Below, one piece after another: positions 25,691-33,689 of a DNA stretch of 64,000 nt (its first letter is position 1; every line of letters starts with the position of its first letter). Made by a program: the position numbers and the translations under genes. Source of the stretch: Shinella sp. (GTDB taxonomy: Bacteria > Pseudomonadota > Alphaproteobacteria > Rhizobiales > Rhizobiaceae); contig QFQX01000001.1 of the NCBI GenBank assembly GCA_003248775.1, positions 1-64,000 on the forward strand, in the 5' to 3' direction. The notes beneath the pieces are model-generated. The model ran no database searches, had not been told where the DNA came from, and saw only the letters and a program-made list of their open reading frames with translations.

Positions 25691-26743
25691 ATGACAGAGA
25701 CAGCTGCAGTCATTCTTCCCCCCGTCGCACTGGTTCTCGGCGCCACCGGCGGTATCGGCGGCGCGGTCGCCGTAAAGCTCTCGGAACGAGGATATCGCGT
25801 CCGGGCAATGCATCGCCGCGCATCCGAAATGCAGGTGCGGATGCCGCAGTACCAGTGGGTACAGGGCGATGCGATGAACGGTGCCGATGTGATGGATGCG
25901 ACCCGGGACGCGAGCCTCATCGTCCATGGCGTCAACCCGCCCGGCTATCGCAACTGGGGCAAGCTGGTGCTGCCGATGATCGACAGCACGATCGCTGCCG
26001 CAAAGCATCACGGCGCGCGCATCCTGATGCCGGGGACGGTCTATAATTTCGGGCCGGACAGTTTTCCGCTGGTTCGCGAGGATAGTCCGCAGCATCCGGC
26101 GACCCGCAAGGGGCGGATCCGGGTCGAACTCGAACGCCGGCTGGAAGCTGCGGCCGCAGACGGTGTGCCGGTGCTGATTGTCCGGGCCGGTGATTTCTTC
26201 GGTCCCGCTGCCGGCAATAACTGGTTCGCTCAAGGTGTCATCAAGCCCGGCGCGCCCGTTGCCGCGATCACCAACCCGTCGTCGCACGGTGTCGGGCACC
26301 AGTGGGCCTATCTGCCGGATGTCGCTGAAACCATGGTACAGCTGCTGGAGCATGCCGACCGGTTGCCAACCTTCGCGCGCTTCCACATGGCGGGCTTCCG
26401 GGATCGGGACGGTGCCGAACTGGCGGCTTCCATCCGCCGGGTTACGGGACGACGGGATCTCAAGCTGAAGCGCTTCCCGTGGCTGCTGGTCATGCTTGCA
26501 TCGCCTTTCGTGCCACTCTTTCGGGAACTTCTCGAAATGCGTTATCTCTGGACCAGAGAGGTGATTATGGACAATCGGAACCTCGTCGAGTTTCTCGGGG
26601 AGGAGCCGCGGACACCCGTCGACGAGGCTGTCTCGACCACGCTGGCAAGCCTAGGTTGCCTACCTGAACGGGCAGGCGGGGCATCCCGGACGAATATCCA
26701 GCCGGGTTCGATATCGGCTCCCTCGGCCGGGAGAGCGGCATGA
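25691..26743 (+). CDS. NAD-dependent epimerase/dehydratase family (extended SDR-like)
   Basis: The 350-residue protein opens with the nucleotide-binding motif LVLGATGGIGGAVAVKL and has the SDR-type tyrosine region GTVYNFGPDSF near residue 120. DFFGPAAGNNWF and LPDVAETM follow, the latter marking the end of the catalytic region in NAD(P)H-binding epimerase-like proteins. The substrate is unknown. The ATG at 25691 has an AAGGAG ribosome binding site. Its stop overlaps the start of the next gene by four bases (ATGA). Confidence 0.9.
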   Translation: MTETAAVILPPVALVLGATGGIGGAVAVKLSERGYRVRAMHRRASEMQVRMPQYQWVQGDAMNGADVMDATRDASLIVHGVNPPGYRNWGKLVLPMIDSTIAAAKHHGARILMPGTVYNFGPDSFPLVREDSPQHPATRKGRIRVELERRLEAAAADGVPVLIVRAGDFFGPAAGNNWFAQGVIKPGAPVAAITNPSSHGVGHQWAYLPDVAETMVQLLEHADRLPTFARFHMAGFRDRDGAELAASIRRVTGRRDLKLKRFPWLLVMLASPFVPLFRELLEMRYLWTREVIMDNRNLVEFLGEEPRTPVDEAVSTTLASLGCLPERAGGASRTNIQPGSISAPSAGRAA

Positions 26744-27126
26744 GTGTGCGGATAGACGTAAAGCCGGCTCCCGCGAGCCTCGTCTTCACGGGGATGGCGA
26801 TCCTGACCAGCGCGGGCATCGGCAGCCAGTTCTACCTTGCAGGCATGGCGGTCTTCGGGGACGGGGTTGACTGGGGCGTGCACGGCATCGTCGGCGGCGT
26901 CATCATCCTGCCGATCCTCGGGATGCTGACGCAGGCATTCATGTCGCCTCGGCTGATCGCCGTTCGTGAACTGACGGCGGTGCTGGCGACAAGCTATCTC
27001 CTGCAGATCGCCGTGGTCGTGGTGGGGCGGGAGGTCGACATGCCGCTGGTGGCGGCGTTGCATCCGACGAACGGTGCGCTGATGTTCGGGATATCGGTTC
27101 GCTTAGCCTTCCGCAGTCTGAGATAG
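26740..27126 (+). CDS. small integral membrane protein, possibly DUF6220
   Basis: A 128-residue protein with four predicted membrane segments: LVFTGMAILTSAGIGSQFYL, IVGGVIILPILGMLTQ, VLATSYLLQIAVVVV and LHPTNGALMFGISVRL. The HPTNG segment near the C-terminus resembles the HxxNA motif of DUF6220-like proteins, but the assignment is tentative. It is translationally coupled to the epimerase gene, so it probably acts with it. A terminator follows. Confidence 0.75.
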   Translation: MSVRIDVKPAPASLVFTGMAILTSAGIGSQFYLAGMAVFGDGVDWGVHGIVGGVIILPILGMLTQAFMSPRLIAVRELTAVLATSYLLQIAVVVVGREVDMPLVAALHPTNGALMFGISVRLAFRSLR

Positions 27127-27146
27127 GTAGGAACGCTCAAAAGAAA

Positions 27147-27180
27147 AATGCCCCACGGAAGCGGGGCATTCGTGTTTTTG
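27147..27180. terminator. bidirectional terminator between the membrane protein gene and nemA
   Basis: AATGCCCC and GGGGCATT enclose an eight-base loop, with GTGTTTTTG downstream on the plus strand and an A-rich left flank. Confidence 0.85.
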
Positions 27181-27189
27181 CCGTGATGC

Positions 27190-28299
27190 TCAGGCGGAAA
27201 GCGCCAGTGTCGGGTAGTTGGTGTAACCCTCCGCACCACCGCCGTAGAAGGTATTGCGGTCCGCCTCGTTGAGGGGAGCATTTTCCTTCAAGCGCTGGAC
27301 GAGGTCCGGGTTGGAGATGAAAAGCTTGCCGAAGGACACCATATCGGCGCGGCCGGATTCGACGGCTTCGATGGCCATATCGCGATCATAGCCATTGTTG
27401 ACCATCCAAACGGCCTTGCCGCCCTTGGCGCGGTAGGCTGCCTTCAGGCCGGCCCAGTCGAAGGGAAGGTTGTCGCGCGGGCCGCCGGTCGCGCCTTCGA
27501 TCACATGGATGAAGGCGAGGTCATAGGCGGCGAGCTTTTCCACGAGTGCATTGAAAAGGGGCTGCGGGTCCGGGTCGGAGGCGTCGTTTGCCGGGGTGAC
27601 CGGAGAAATGCGGATGCCGGTGCGGTCGGCGCCGATCTCGTTGACGATTGCCTCGACCACTTCGATGGCGAAGCGGATGCGGTTTTCGATCGAGCCGCCA
27701 TAGGCGTCCGTGCGGTGGTTGGTGTCGGCGCGCAGGAACTGGTCGATCAGGTAGCCGTTGGCTGCGTGGATCTCGACGGCATCGAAGCCAGCTTCGACAG
27801 CTGCACGTGCAGCGCGGCGGTAATCCTCAAGAATGCCAGGGATTTCGGCGATGTCGAGGGCGCGGGGCTCGGACGTGTCGGCGAACGCGCCGGTGCCGTC
27901 ATCGTTGATGATGTAGGTCTTGGACTTGGCGCGGATGGCGGAAGGGGCGACCGGAGCCGCGCCGCCGGGCTGCAGGGAGGTATGGGAAATGCGGCCGACA
28001 TGCCAGAGCTGGACGGCGATCTTGCCGCCGGCCGAGTGCACGGCGGAGGTGACGCGCTTCCAGCCTTCGACCGCTTCGGGAAGGTAGAGGCCGGGAACCT
28101 GCGCATAACCCTGGCCCTGCTGGGTGATCGGCGTACCTTCGGTGATGATCAGGCCTGCCGATGCGCGCTGTTCGTAATAGGTGACGTTGAGATCGTTCGG
28201 TACGGCCCCCGGCGAGCGGTTGCGGGTCAGCGGGGCCATGGCAATGCGATTAGCGAGCGTGGCGCGGCCAAGATTTATGGGATCGAAAAGGCTGGACAT
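27190..28299 (-). CDS. nemA: alkene reductase, old yellow enzyme family (NemA)
   Basis: A 369-residue FMN-dependent TIM barrel enzyme that reduces activated C=C bonds, including N-ethylmaleimide and nitroaromatics. Typical blocks are IAMAPLTRNRS, QLWHVGRISH with the flavin-contacting residues, VEIHAANGYLIDQFLR with the His-Asn pair, and YGGSIENRIRFAIEV. The gene lies downstream of an ArsR-type regulator on the same strand. A large inverted repeat sits between them, suggesting control by that or a similar regulator. The ATG at 28299 has an AGAGAGG ribosome binding site. Confidence 0.95.
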   Translation of the reverse strand: MSSLFDPINLGRATLANRIAMAPLTRNRSPGAVPNDLNVTYYEQRASAGLIITEGTPITQQGQGYAQVPGLYLPEAVEGWKRVTSAVHSAGGKIAVQLWHVGRISHTSLQPGGAAPVAPSAIRAKSKTYIINDDGTGAFADTSEPRALDIAEIPGILEDYRRAARAAVEAGFDAVEIHAANGYLIDQFLRADTNHRTDAYGGSIENRIRFAIEVVEAIVNEIGADRTGIRISPVTPANDASDPDPQPLFNALVEKLAAYDLAFIHVIEGATGGPRDNLPFDWAGLKAAYRAKGGKAVWMVNNGYDRDMAIEAVESGRADMVSFGKLFISNPDLVQRLKENAPLNEADRNTFYGGGAEGYTNYPTLALSA

Positions 28300-28311
28300 G
28301 AAACCTCTCTA

Positions 28312-28357
28312 AATTTCCAAATTATCCGATCCAGGATGGTGGATTATCTTGGAAATT
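28312..28357. promoter_or_regulatory. candidate operator upstream of nemA
   Basis: AATTTCCAA (28312-28320) and TTGGAAATT (28349-28357) are perfect inverted repeats. Inside them ATTATCC and GGATTAT extend the dyad with one indel. It lies 13 bases upstream of the nemA start. Confidence 0.6.
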
Positions 28358-28370
28358 CAGATCTGGTGTC

Positions 28371-28664
28371 TCAGAGCGCCGTGTTCAAGGCGGCGAGGAA
28401 TTTACCGATCGCTTCCTCGTTGCGGCGATACAGCACCCACTGGCCAACGCGGGTGGACAGCACAAGGCCGGCGCGCTGCAGCGTGGTGAGATGGGCGGAT
28501 ACCGTGGACTGCGAAAGGCCGCAGCGTTCGAACTGTCCTGCGCTGACGCCCATTTCCATCGGATGGGGGCGATCAGGGAAATGGATCTCGGGTTGTTTGA
28601 GCCACACGAGCATTTCGATCCTTGCGGGATGTGCAAGCGCTTTGAGGGTCTCGTCAAGATTCAT
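28371..28664 (-). CDS. ArsR-family transcriptional regulator
   Basis: A 97-residue winged-helix repressor of the ArsR type with LKALAHPARIEMLVWLKQP at the N-terminus and the recognition helix CGLSQSTVSAHLTTLQRAGLV. One cysteine precedes that helix (ERCGLSQ), so a thiol- or electrophile-responsive mechanism is possible, which would fit the adjacent ene-reductase. No CxC metal-sensing motif is seen. The counterpart position in Sinorhizobium (SMc01226) also holds an ArsR gene next to the AbcR small RNAs. No clear ribosome binding site precedes the ATG. Confidence 0.9.
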   Translation of the reverse strand: MNLDETLKALAHPARIEMLVWLKQPEIHFPDRPHPMEMGVSAGQFERCGLSQSTVSAHLTTLQRAGLVLSTRVGQWVLYRRNEEAIGKFLAALNTAL

Positions 28665-28841
28665 ATGGTGGTGATTCCGTATCGAAGTGGAAGCAATTCA
28701 AATATGGCGGCGAAATGAGGCGTCAACTTAGGTAACGGTAAACCCATTCCTCAGGTTGGCTCATTTTAGGGACAGTTCCTGAAACTTTCAGAATCGGCGA
28801 GCTTCCGTTCATCATTGCTGCGATAAGTGAGGATGTGCGAG

Positions 28842-28960
28842 AAAAAAAAGAGGGCCACCGGATTGCTCCAGGGCCCTTTGAAGTGTGAAGGTCAAAAACC
28901 TCCAGAGGGGAACAGCTGCTGCGGTGGAACTGGGAGGAAAGCCACCATGTGCATCAGCTG
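28842..28960 (-). ncRNA. abcR: AbcR-type trans-acting small RNA
   Basis: Between the ArsR gene and lsrB, where AbcR RNAs lie in Sinorhizobium and Agrobacterium, the minus strand encodes a likely RNA of about 119 bases. Its 5' part can form ACAGCTG/CAGCTGT with an inner stem GGTGG/CCACC whose loop exposes CUCCC. Then comes an exposed UUCCCCUC. The two C-rich anti-Shine-Dalgarno motifs are the AbcR hallmark; they pair with leaders of ABC-transporter mRNAs with the help of Hfq. The 3' end is a strong terminator, AGGGCC-CTGG/CCGG-T-GGCCCT followed by eight U (28850-28842). Only one copy is visible, while Sinorhizobium and Agrobacterium have two in tandem. The 5' end is inferred from the promoter. 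Confidence 0.85.
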
Positions 28961-28965
28961 TGAGC

Positions 28966-28994
28966 GATATGGTGGTTTTTTGTGCAGTGAACAA
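28966..28994 (-). promoter_or_regulatory. promoter of the AbcR-type sRNA
   Basis: TTGTTC (28994-28989), a 17-base spacer and CATATC (28971-28966) fit an alphaproteobacterial sigma-70 promoter and predict a start near 28960. LsrB/VtlR, encoded next door, is known to activate abcR in relatives. Confidence 0.6.
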
Positions 28995-29058
28995 TGCTTT
29001 TTTATGCATGTCAGGCATGCGTGATGTGCAGGCCTGCTCGTTTTGCTGCAAAAACGGC

Positions 29059-29955
29059 CTAAAAGTTCCAATTTCTGGCCTTTGCAACGATAAAGTCTCT
29101 AAAGACTTTCAACTTCGCAGCATTTTTCATTTCGTCCGGATAGCAGAAATAAGTGTCGAACGAGGGGACGTCGGCGCTGAGTGACAGCTGAATCAGTCCT
29201 GGATCGCGACCGACGATGTAATCCGGAAGGCAGGCGAGACCGATTCCCAGAAGGCAGGCCCGCTTGATCGAGGTCTGGCTGTTGATCTGGAGATGCGGCA
29301 TTCGCGGGTTGTCGGATGAACGCCCGGCGACTTCCAGCCAGTTCACGTCCAGAAGGTAGCCGGGAGCCGGTTCGCCGAACGTGATGATGCGGTGGTTGTC
29401 TAGATCCTCGATCGACTGCGGCTCGCCATAGCGGTTGATGTAGGACGGTGCCGCATAAACGTGCATGTGCACGGTGAAGAGCTTGCGCTGGATCAGGTCG
29501 GATTGCTGCGGCTGGCGCAGGCGGATGGCGCAGTCGGCATGACGCATGTTCACGTCCAGTTCCTCGTTGTCGAGGATAAGCTGGATGGACATATCCGGGT
29601 AAAGCTGCAGGAATTCCTGCACCTTGTCCGTCAGCCAGCCCTGTCCGAGGCCGACGGTCGTCGTCACGCGGAGCTTGCCGCTCGGCTTCTCCGTCGTCTC
29701 GGTGAGCTGCATCTTCACCGTTTCGAGCTTCAGCAGCACGTCATGGGCGGTGCGGTAGAGCAATTCGCCCTGTTCGGTGAGGATAAGGCCGCGCGCGTGG
29801 CGGTGGAATAGCTTGACGCCGATATCCTGTTCCAGCGCGCTGACCTGGCGGCTGATCGCTGACTGGGAAAGATGCAGCTTGTCGGCCGCATGGGTAAAAG
29901 ACCCAGCTTCTGCGGCCGAATGAAAAATGCGCAACTTGTCCCAATCCAACGGCAT
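29059..29955 (-). CDS. lsrB: LysR-family regulator LsrB/VtlR
   Basis: The 298-residue LysR protein has the helix-turn-helix SFTHAADKLHLSQSAISRQVSALEQ and an effector domain with LRVTTTVGLGQGWLTDKVQEF and MRHADCAIRLRQPQQSDLIQ. I recognise it as LsrB (Sinorhizobium) or VtlR (Agrobacterium, Brucella). It controls AbcR RNAs, oxidative stress response and LPS genes and is needed for symbiosis or virulence. Position confirms this: trxB lies 20 bases upstream on the same strand and lrp beyond. A frame start at 29976 exists, but GGAGG before the ATG at 29955 fixes the start. Confidence 0.95.
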   Translation of the reverse strand: MPLDWDKLRIFHSAAEAGSFTHAADKLHLSQSAISRQVSALEQDIGVKLFHRHARGLILTEQGELLYRTAHDVLLKLETVKMQLTETTEKPSGKLRVTTTVGLGQGWLTDKVQEFLQLYPDMSIQLILDNEELDVNMRHADCAIRLRQPQQSDLIQRKLFTVHMHVYAAPSYINRYGEPQSIEDLDNHRIITFGEPAPGYLLDVNWLEVAGRSSDNPRMPHLQINSQTSIKRACLLGIGLACLPDYIVGRDPGLIQLSLSADVPSFDTYFCYPDEMKNAAKLKVFRDFIVAKARNWNF

Positions 29956-29975
29956 GCCACCTCCTCTCATGACCA

Positions 29976-30950
29976 TTACTCCGCGGCTTCGGCCTGTACC
30001 GGCTGGGCGCCCAGGAAGCGCTCGGCTTCAAGCGCCGCCATGCAGCCCATGCCGGCAGCGGTGATCGCCTGCCGGTAGATGTCGTCAGTCACATCGCCAG
30101 CCGCAAAGACACCTGACACGTCGGTGGCCGTGCTGTCGGGGGCGGTCCAGAGATAGCCGTTCGGCTTGAGCTTCAATTTACCCTTGAACAGTTCGACCGC
30201 AGGCGCATGGCCGATGGCGACGAAGACGCCGTCGATCGGCGTTTCGGTGACCGCGCCCGTCAGCGTGTCGCGCAGCTTTACGCCGCTGACAGACGGCGGC
30301 ATCGGCGGCTTGGCGGGAGCGCCGGTGATTTCGGCAATCTCGGTGTTCCAGAGAACGCGGATATTATCCTTGGCGAACAGGCGCTCCTGCAGGATCTTTT
30401 CCGAACGGAAGCTGTCGCGGCGGTGCACCACGGTCACGGACCTGGCGATGTGGGAGAGGTAAAGTGCCTCTTCCACGGCCGAATTGCCGCCGCCGACCAC
30501 GATGACGTCCTTGTTGCGGTAGAAGAAGCCGTCACAGGTGGCGCAAGCCGAAACGCCGAAGCCCTGGAAATGCTGCTCGCTCTCGATGCCGAGCCACTTG
30601 GCCTTGGCGCCGGTAGCGATGATGAGCGTGTCCGCGGTCCATACAGCGCCCGAATCGGTGCGGGCGGTGAAGGGGCGGCGGGAAACGTCGACCTCGGTCA
30701 CCAGATCGTTGACGATCTCGGCGCCGACATGGGTTGCCTGTTTCAGCATCTGTTCCATCAGCCACGGACCCTGGATCGGGTCGCCAAAGCCGGGATAGTT
30801 TTCCACGTCGGTCGTTATCATCAACTGACCGCCCTGTTCCATGCCGGCGATGAGAACCGGCTTCAGCATGGCGCGGGCGGCATAGATCGCAGCCGTGTAT
30901 CCGGCTGGGCCTGAGCCGATGATCAACACCTTTGTATGGCGGGCGGTCAT
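29976..30950 (-). CDS. trxB: thioredoxin-disulfide reductase
   Basis: A 324-residue flavoenzyme that reduces thioredoxin with NADPH. It has the FAD motif VLIIGSGPAGYTAAIYAARA at residues 8-27. The redox-active CATC has cysteines at 136 and 139. The NADPH-binding GGGNSAVEEA lies near residue 155, and the C-terminal FAD motif GVFAAGDVTDDIYRQAITAAG near residue 285. The ATG at 30950 has an AAAGGAA ribosome binding site. lsrB follows closely, and the coupling of a thiol reductase with the redox-responsive LsrB is functionally sensible. Confidence 0.97.
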   Translation of the reverse strand: MTARHTKVLIIGSGPAGYTAAIYAARAMLKPVLIAGMEQGGQLMITTDVENYPGFGDPIQGPWLMEQMLKQATHVGAEIVNDLVTEVDVSRRPFTARTDSGAVWTADTLIIATGAKAKWLGIESEQHFQGFGVSACATCDGFFYRNKDVIVVGGGNSAVEEALYLSHIARSVTVVHRRDSFRSEKILQERLFAKDNIRVLWNTEIAEITGAPAKPPMPPSVSGVKLRDTLTGAVTETPIDGVFVAIGHAPAVELFKGKLKLKPNGYLWTAPDSTATDVSGVFAAGDVTDDIYRQAITAAGMGCMAALEAERFLGAQPVQAEAAE

Positions 30951-31179
30951 TGGTAATTCCTTTCAAAGCGGCCAGGGGGAGGGTGCGATATAAGCTCGCG
31001 TGCCACTTCTTTGTAGGCTCATTTATGATTGATCCATGCATTTATTCAAGGTCAGCCTTGCAATACCAACAAGGCAATGCGTCGCATGGTAATTTTTGTT
31101 CTCAATGCAGCCAGATTCTTGCGTATTCCACGGGTTCGGCTAGAAAATGCCCATCTGCAAATCATGAAAGGCCATCCCC

Positions 31180-31647
31180 GTGCTGAGAGCCGAGTTGGAC
31201 GCAATCGATCTTCGAATCCTGCGCGAACTGCAACGGGACGGGAGAATGACCAATGTGGAGCTTTCCGAGAGGGTCGGCATTTCTGCGCCGCCCTGTCTCC
31301 GGCGCGTGCGCAAGCTCGAGGAGAGCGGCATCATCGAGGGCTATCACGCGATGTTGAGCGCGCCGAAGCTCGGTTTCGACCTCGTCGCCTTCTGCATGAT
31401 CGGCCTGAAACACCAGTCTGAGGCCAATCTCAAGGCATTTGCCGCCGCCACCGAGGGATGGTCGATGGTGCGTCAGGCCTGGATGGTCAATGGTGACAGC
31501 GATTTCCTGCTGCACTGTGTTGCGGAAAACCTGACCCGCTTTCAGGACTTCGTGATCGAGGTGCTAACCGCCAACGAGCACGTCCATACCGTGCGGACCA
31601 TGCTGACGATCCGTCAGGTCAAGAAGGTTCCCCTTCTGGAGATCTGA
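31180..31647 (+). CDS. lrp: Lrp/AsnC-family transcriptional regulator
   Basis: A 155-residue Lrp protein with an N-terminal helix-turn-helix (MTNVELSERVGISAPPCLRRVRKLEESGII) and a C-terminal RAM effector domain. It starts with GTG at 31180, preceded by AAAGG at nine bases. In Sinorhizobium this position holds the lrp gene that heads an lpsCDE transcript. Here the neighbouring polysaccharide genes point the other way, and the 3' end overlaps that of the glycosyltransferase gene by 84 bases. It is divergent from trxB across 229 bases. Confidence 0.93.
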   Translation: MLRAELDAIDLRILRELQRDGRMTNVELSERVGISAPPCLRRVRKLEESGIIEGYHAMLSAPKLGFDLVAFCMIGLKHQSEANLKAFAAATEGWSMVRQAWMVNGDSDFLLHCVAENLTRFQDFVIEVLTANEHVHTVRTMLTIRQVKKVPLLEI

Positions 31648-32454
31648 AACCGTCTGGCCGTTGCCGTACCAGGCATCGTGCAGCCAATCGACCTTGCCGA
31701 TCCGGCGATACCATTTGTGCCCGCCACCGGCGAGGACTTCGCCCATCTTCGGCTGGCCAGCGAAAACCACCATTTTAGCGCTTTCCGGTGGAGCCGGGTC
31801 CCAGATGTAGCTGGCCAGATTGCGCGGAACGCAGGCGTTCTTGAAGCTCACACACCATTCGCGCGGCCAGTATTGCAGATGGCCGTGGGCGGCGAGCTGT
31901 GCGCTCTGGAACTGCTGGGAAATCTCGTAATTCGCCATGGCCTTGGCAGGATCGGCCAGATAGGCGTCGAGGATGTAGCTGTGCGCGCCGATCTCGTAGC
32001 GGAAGACGGAGCTGTTGCCGACCGAATGCAGGAAGCTGTCGCGGGCCGGGTTGATGCGGCGAAGCGGCTTGGCGCGGAAGAGATCGTCGTCCCGGATGAT
32101 GAGGAATGTCCCGGGATGCGTGAAGAACGGCTCGAGATCGGTCATGATGACCAGATCGAGGTCGAGAAAAAGCGTGGTGCCCTGAAGGTCGGCGAGATCG
32201 CGGCGGAAGAGGGCGAGCTTGCGCCAGCGCCGGTCGCCATGGCCGGCAGGCAGATCCAGTTCCGGCAGGGGGAATGTCTCGATGCCGGTTTCAAGCCCGG
32301 TGACATCGTCGGTGAAACAGACGAAACGATGGGAACGGCGAAGGTGGCGGGCGACGCCGCGTTTCAGGTTGTTGACGTATTCGGGGCCGTAGAGGGTTCC
32401 CCATTTCATGCAAACCACATTGACCGGAGGGGTGAGCGTGGTTTGCATATTCAT
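31564..32454 (-). CDS. predicted glycosyltransferase with DxD motif
   Basis: The 296-residue protein starts with VNVVCMKWGTLYGPEYVNNL and has the acidic motif TTLFLDLDLVIMTDLEPFF near residues 92-110. This is the nucleotide-sugar/metal site of GT-A enzymes of the GT8-like or capsule type. NSSVFRYEIGAHSYILDAY and a tryptophan-rich C-terminus follow. A transfer reaction in LPS or capsule synthesis is inferred from context: it is five bases behind the KpsC-like gene and in the lpsB operon. Its 3' end runs into lrp on the other strand. Confidence 0.8.
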   Translation of the reverse strand: MNMQTTLTPPVNVVCMKWGTLYGPEYVNNLKRGVARHLRRSHRFVCFTDDVTGLETGIETFPLPELDLPAGHGDRRWRKLALFRRDLADLQGTTLFLDLDLVIMTDLEPFFTHPGTFLIIRDDDLFRAKPLRRINPARDSFLHSVGNSSVFRYEIGAHSYILDAYLADPAKAMANYEISQQFQSAQLAAHGHLQYWPREWCVSFKNACVPRNLASYIWDPAPPESAKMVVFAGQPKMGEVLAGGGHKWYRRIGKVDWLHDAWYGNGQTVSDLQKGNLLDLTDRQHGPHGMDVLVGG

Positions 32455-32459
32455 CGTCG

Positions 32460-33689
32460 CTACGGGCCTTCCCTGACCGATTGTCTCTCCGTTCGGTCTT
32501 CATGACCCGAACGTTCGGCAAATTCTTTCAGGAAAAGGCTGTGCTGGTCGGTTCCCTCCGCCCGCTGGCGAAGAGCCTCCATCATGGCCGCGTCCGCATT
32601 GTTGCGATCGCCCCTGAGCAGGAAGACGTTGTAGATGTACCTTATGACGGTCGTGCGAAGGTCGGCGTCGGGTTCCCAGTTTTTCAGCGCCTGAAAAGCG
32701 GCGGCCAGTTCATCATCATTGCCGGCATGCAGCACGAGGCCGTCGATATTGTAGGGCGCGTTGCCGATGGTGATGACCTTCTTGCCGAGGAACAGGCTCT
32801 CGAGGCCGACGGTCGAATTCATCACGATGACGGCGTCGGCGCCTTCGATCAGGCCGCGTGTCTCGTTGTGATTGGCGAAATGGATGCGGCTGTGCGGCTT
32901 GACGTGGCCGCGGATCGACAGCGGAAAGCTCGGATGTTCCTTGATGACAAATTGCACATCCGGCTGGCGGTCAGCGAGGCGGGCAATCACCTCGTAGAAA
33001 TGCACCATGTCCCTGATCCAGGGAGAATGGGCGAGCACCTGCATGTCGCTCGGCACCTGGAAGGGTACGAAGACATAGGATGACGGCAGGGAGGCGGTCT
33101 CGGAACCCTTCTGCTTGCTCTGGCGGCGCACGAGGTCCGCCGGCATTTCCTTGCCGACCCGGTTGTCCACCATGCTGTAGAAGGCGGGATCGCGGGGAAG
33201 GGTGCTGTCGTAGTTGATGCCCTTGCGGTCATACTGCAGCATCTTCGGGAAGAAGCCGAGTTCCATGACCAACCGTTCGCGGCCAAGCGCCTTGCCGACC
33301 TCGAGCGTCAACGCATCTGGCATCAGGAAGCCGTTGAAGACCAGCGCCCGGGCTTCCGGGTGTTCGTCGAAACAGAGCTTGAGCAGCGCGGCAGGGATGC
33401 GGGCGCGAGGCAGGACCATGGCCCGGTAGATGGCGGCGACCAGCGGGTTGGAATAGAACCAGCCGAAGCGGATGCGCCGGCGGATCAGGTTACGCTCGAC
33501 AACAGGCCTGAGATCGACAAATTCGTCGCGACCGGCAATGGTTGCCAGAAGGCCGCCGAACCCCTTGCGGCGCACGAGTTCGCGGATCGTGTCGACAAGT
33601 TTCAACGGAACAAGTTCAAGGCTGCCGTCGGAAGCCTTGCGGATGCCGTTGAGATGCTTGCTGTGACCGATGAACTTTACCTTGGTCAT
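32460..33689 (-). CDS. capsule polysaccharide synthesis protein, KpsC/LipB-like (Kdo-transferase type)
   Basis: A 409-residue protein whose second half matches the capsule synthesis family. YVFVPFQVPSDMQVL is near residue 225, VIKEHPSFP with the conserved Glu-His-Pro near 275, and IVMNSTVGLESLFLGKKVITIG near 315. In KpsC/KpsS these blocks form the CMP-Kdo-dependent transferase that builds the capsule linker. The frame is open well beyond, but the ATG at 33689 overlaps the stop of lpsB (ATGA), which fixes the start. It is not among the lpsCDE genes that occupy this place in Sinorhizobium. Confidence 0.85.
   Translation of the reverse strand: MTKVKFIGHSKHLNGIRKASDGSLELVPLKLVDTIRELVRRKGFGGLLATIAGRDEFVDLRPVVERNLIRRRIRFGWFYSNPLVAAIYRAMVLPRARIPAALLKLCFDEHPEARALVFNGFLMPDALTLEVGKALGRERLVMELGFFPKMLQYDRKGINYDSTLPRDPAFYSMVDNRVGKEMPADLVRRQSKQKGSETASLPSSYVFVPFQVPSDMQVLAHSPWIRDMVHFYEVIARLADRQPDVQFVIKEHPSFPLSIRGHVKPHSRIHFANHNETRGLIEGADAVIVMNSTVGLESLFLGKKVITIGNAPYNIDGLVLHAGNDDELAAAFQALKNWEPDADLRTTVIRYIYNVFLLRGDRNNADAAMMEALRQRAEGTDQHSLFLKEFAERSGHEDRTERQSVREGP

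Noticed and set aside
28665..28841. Search for a second tandem AbcR RNA
   Set aside because: No CUCCC/UUCCCC motif pair and no second terminator are visible on either strand here.
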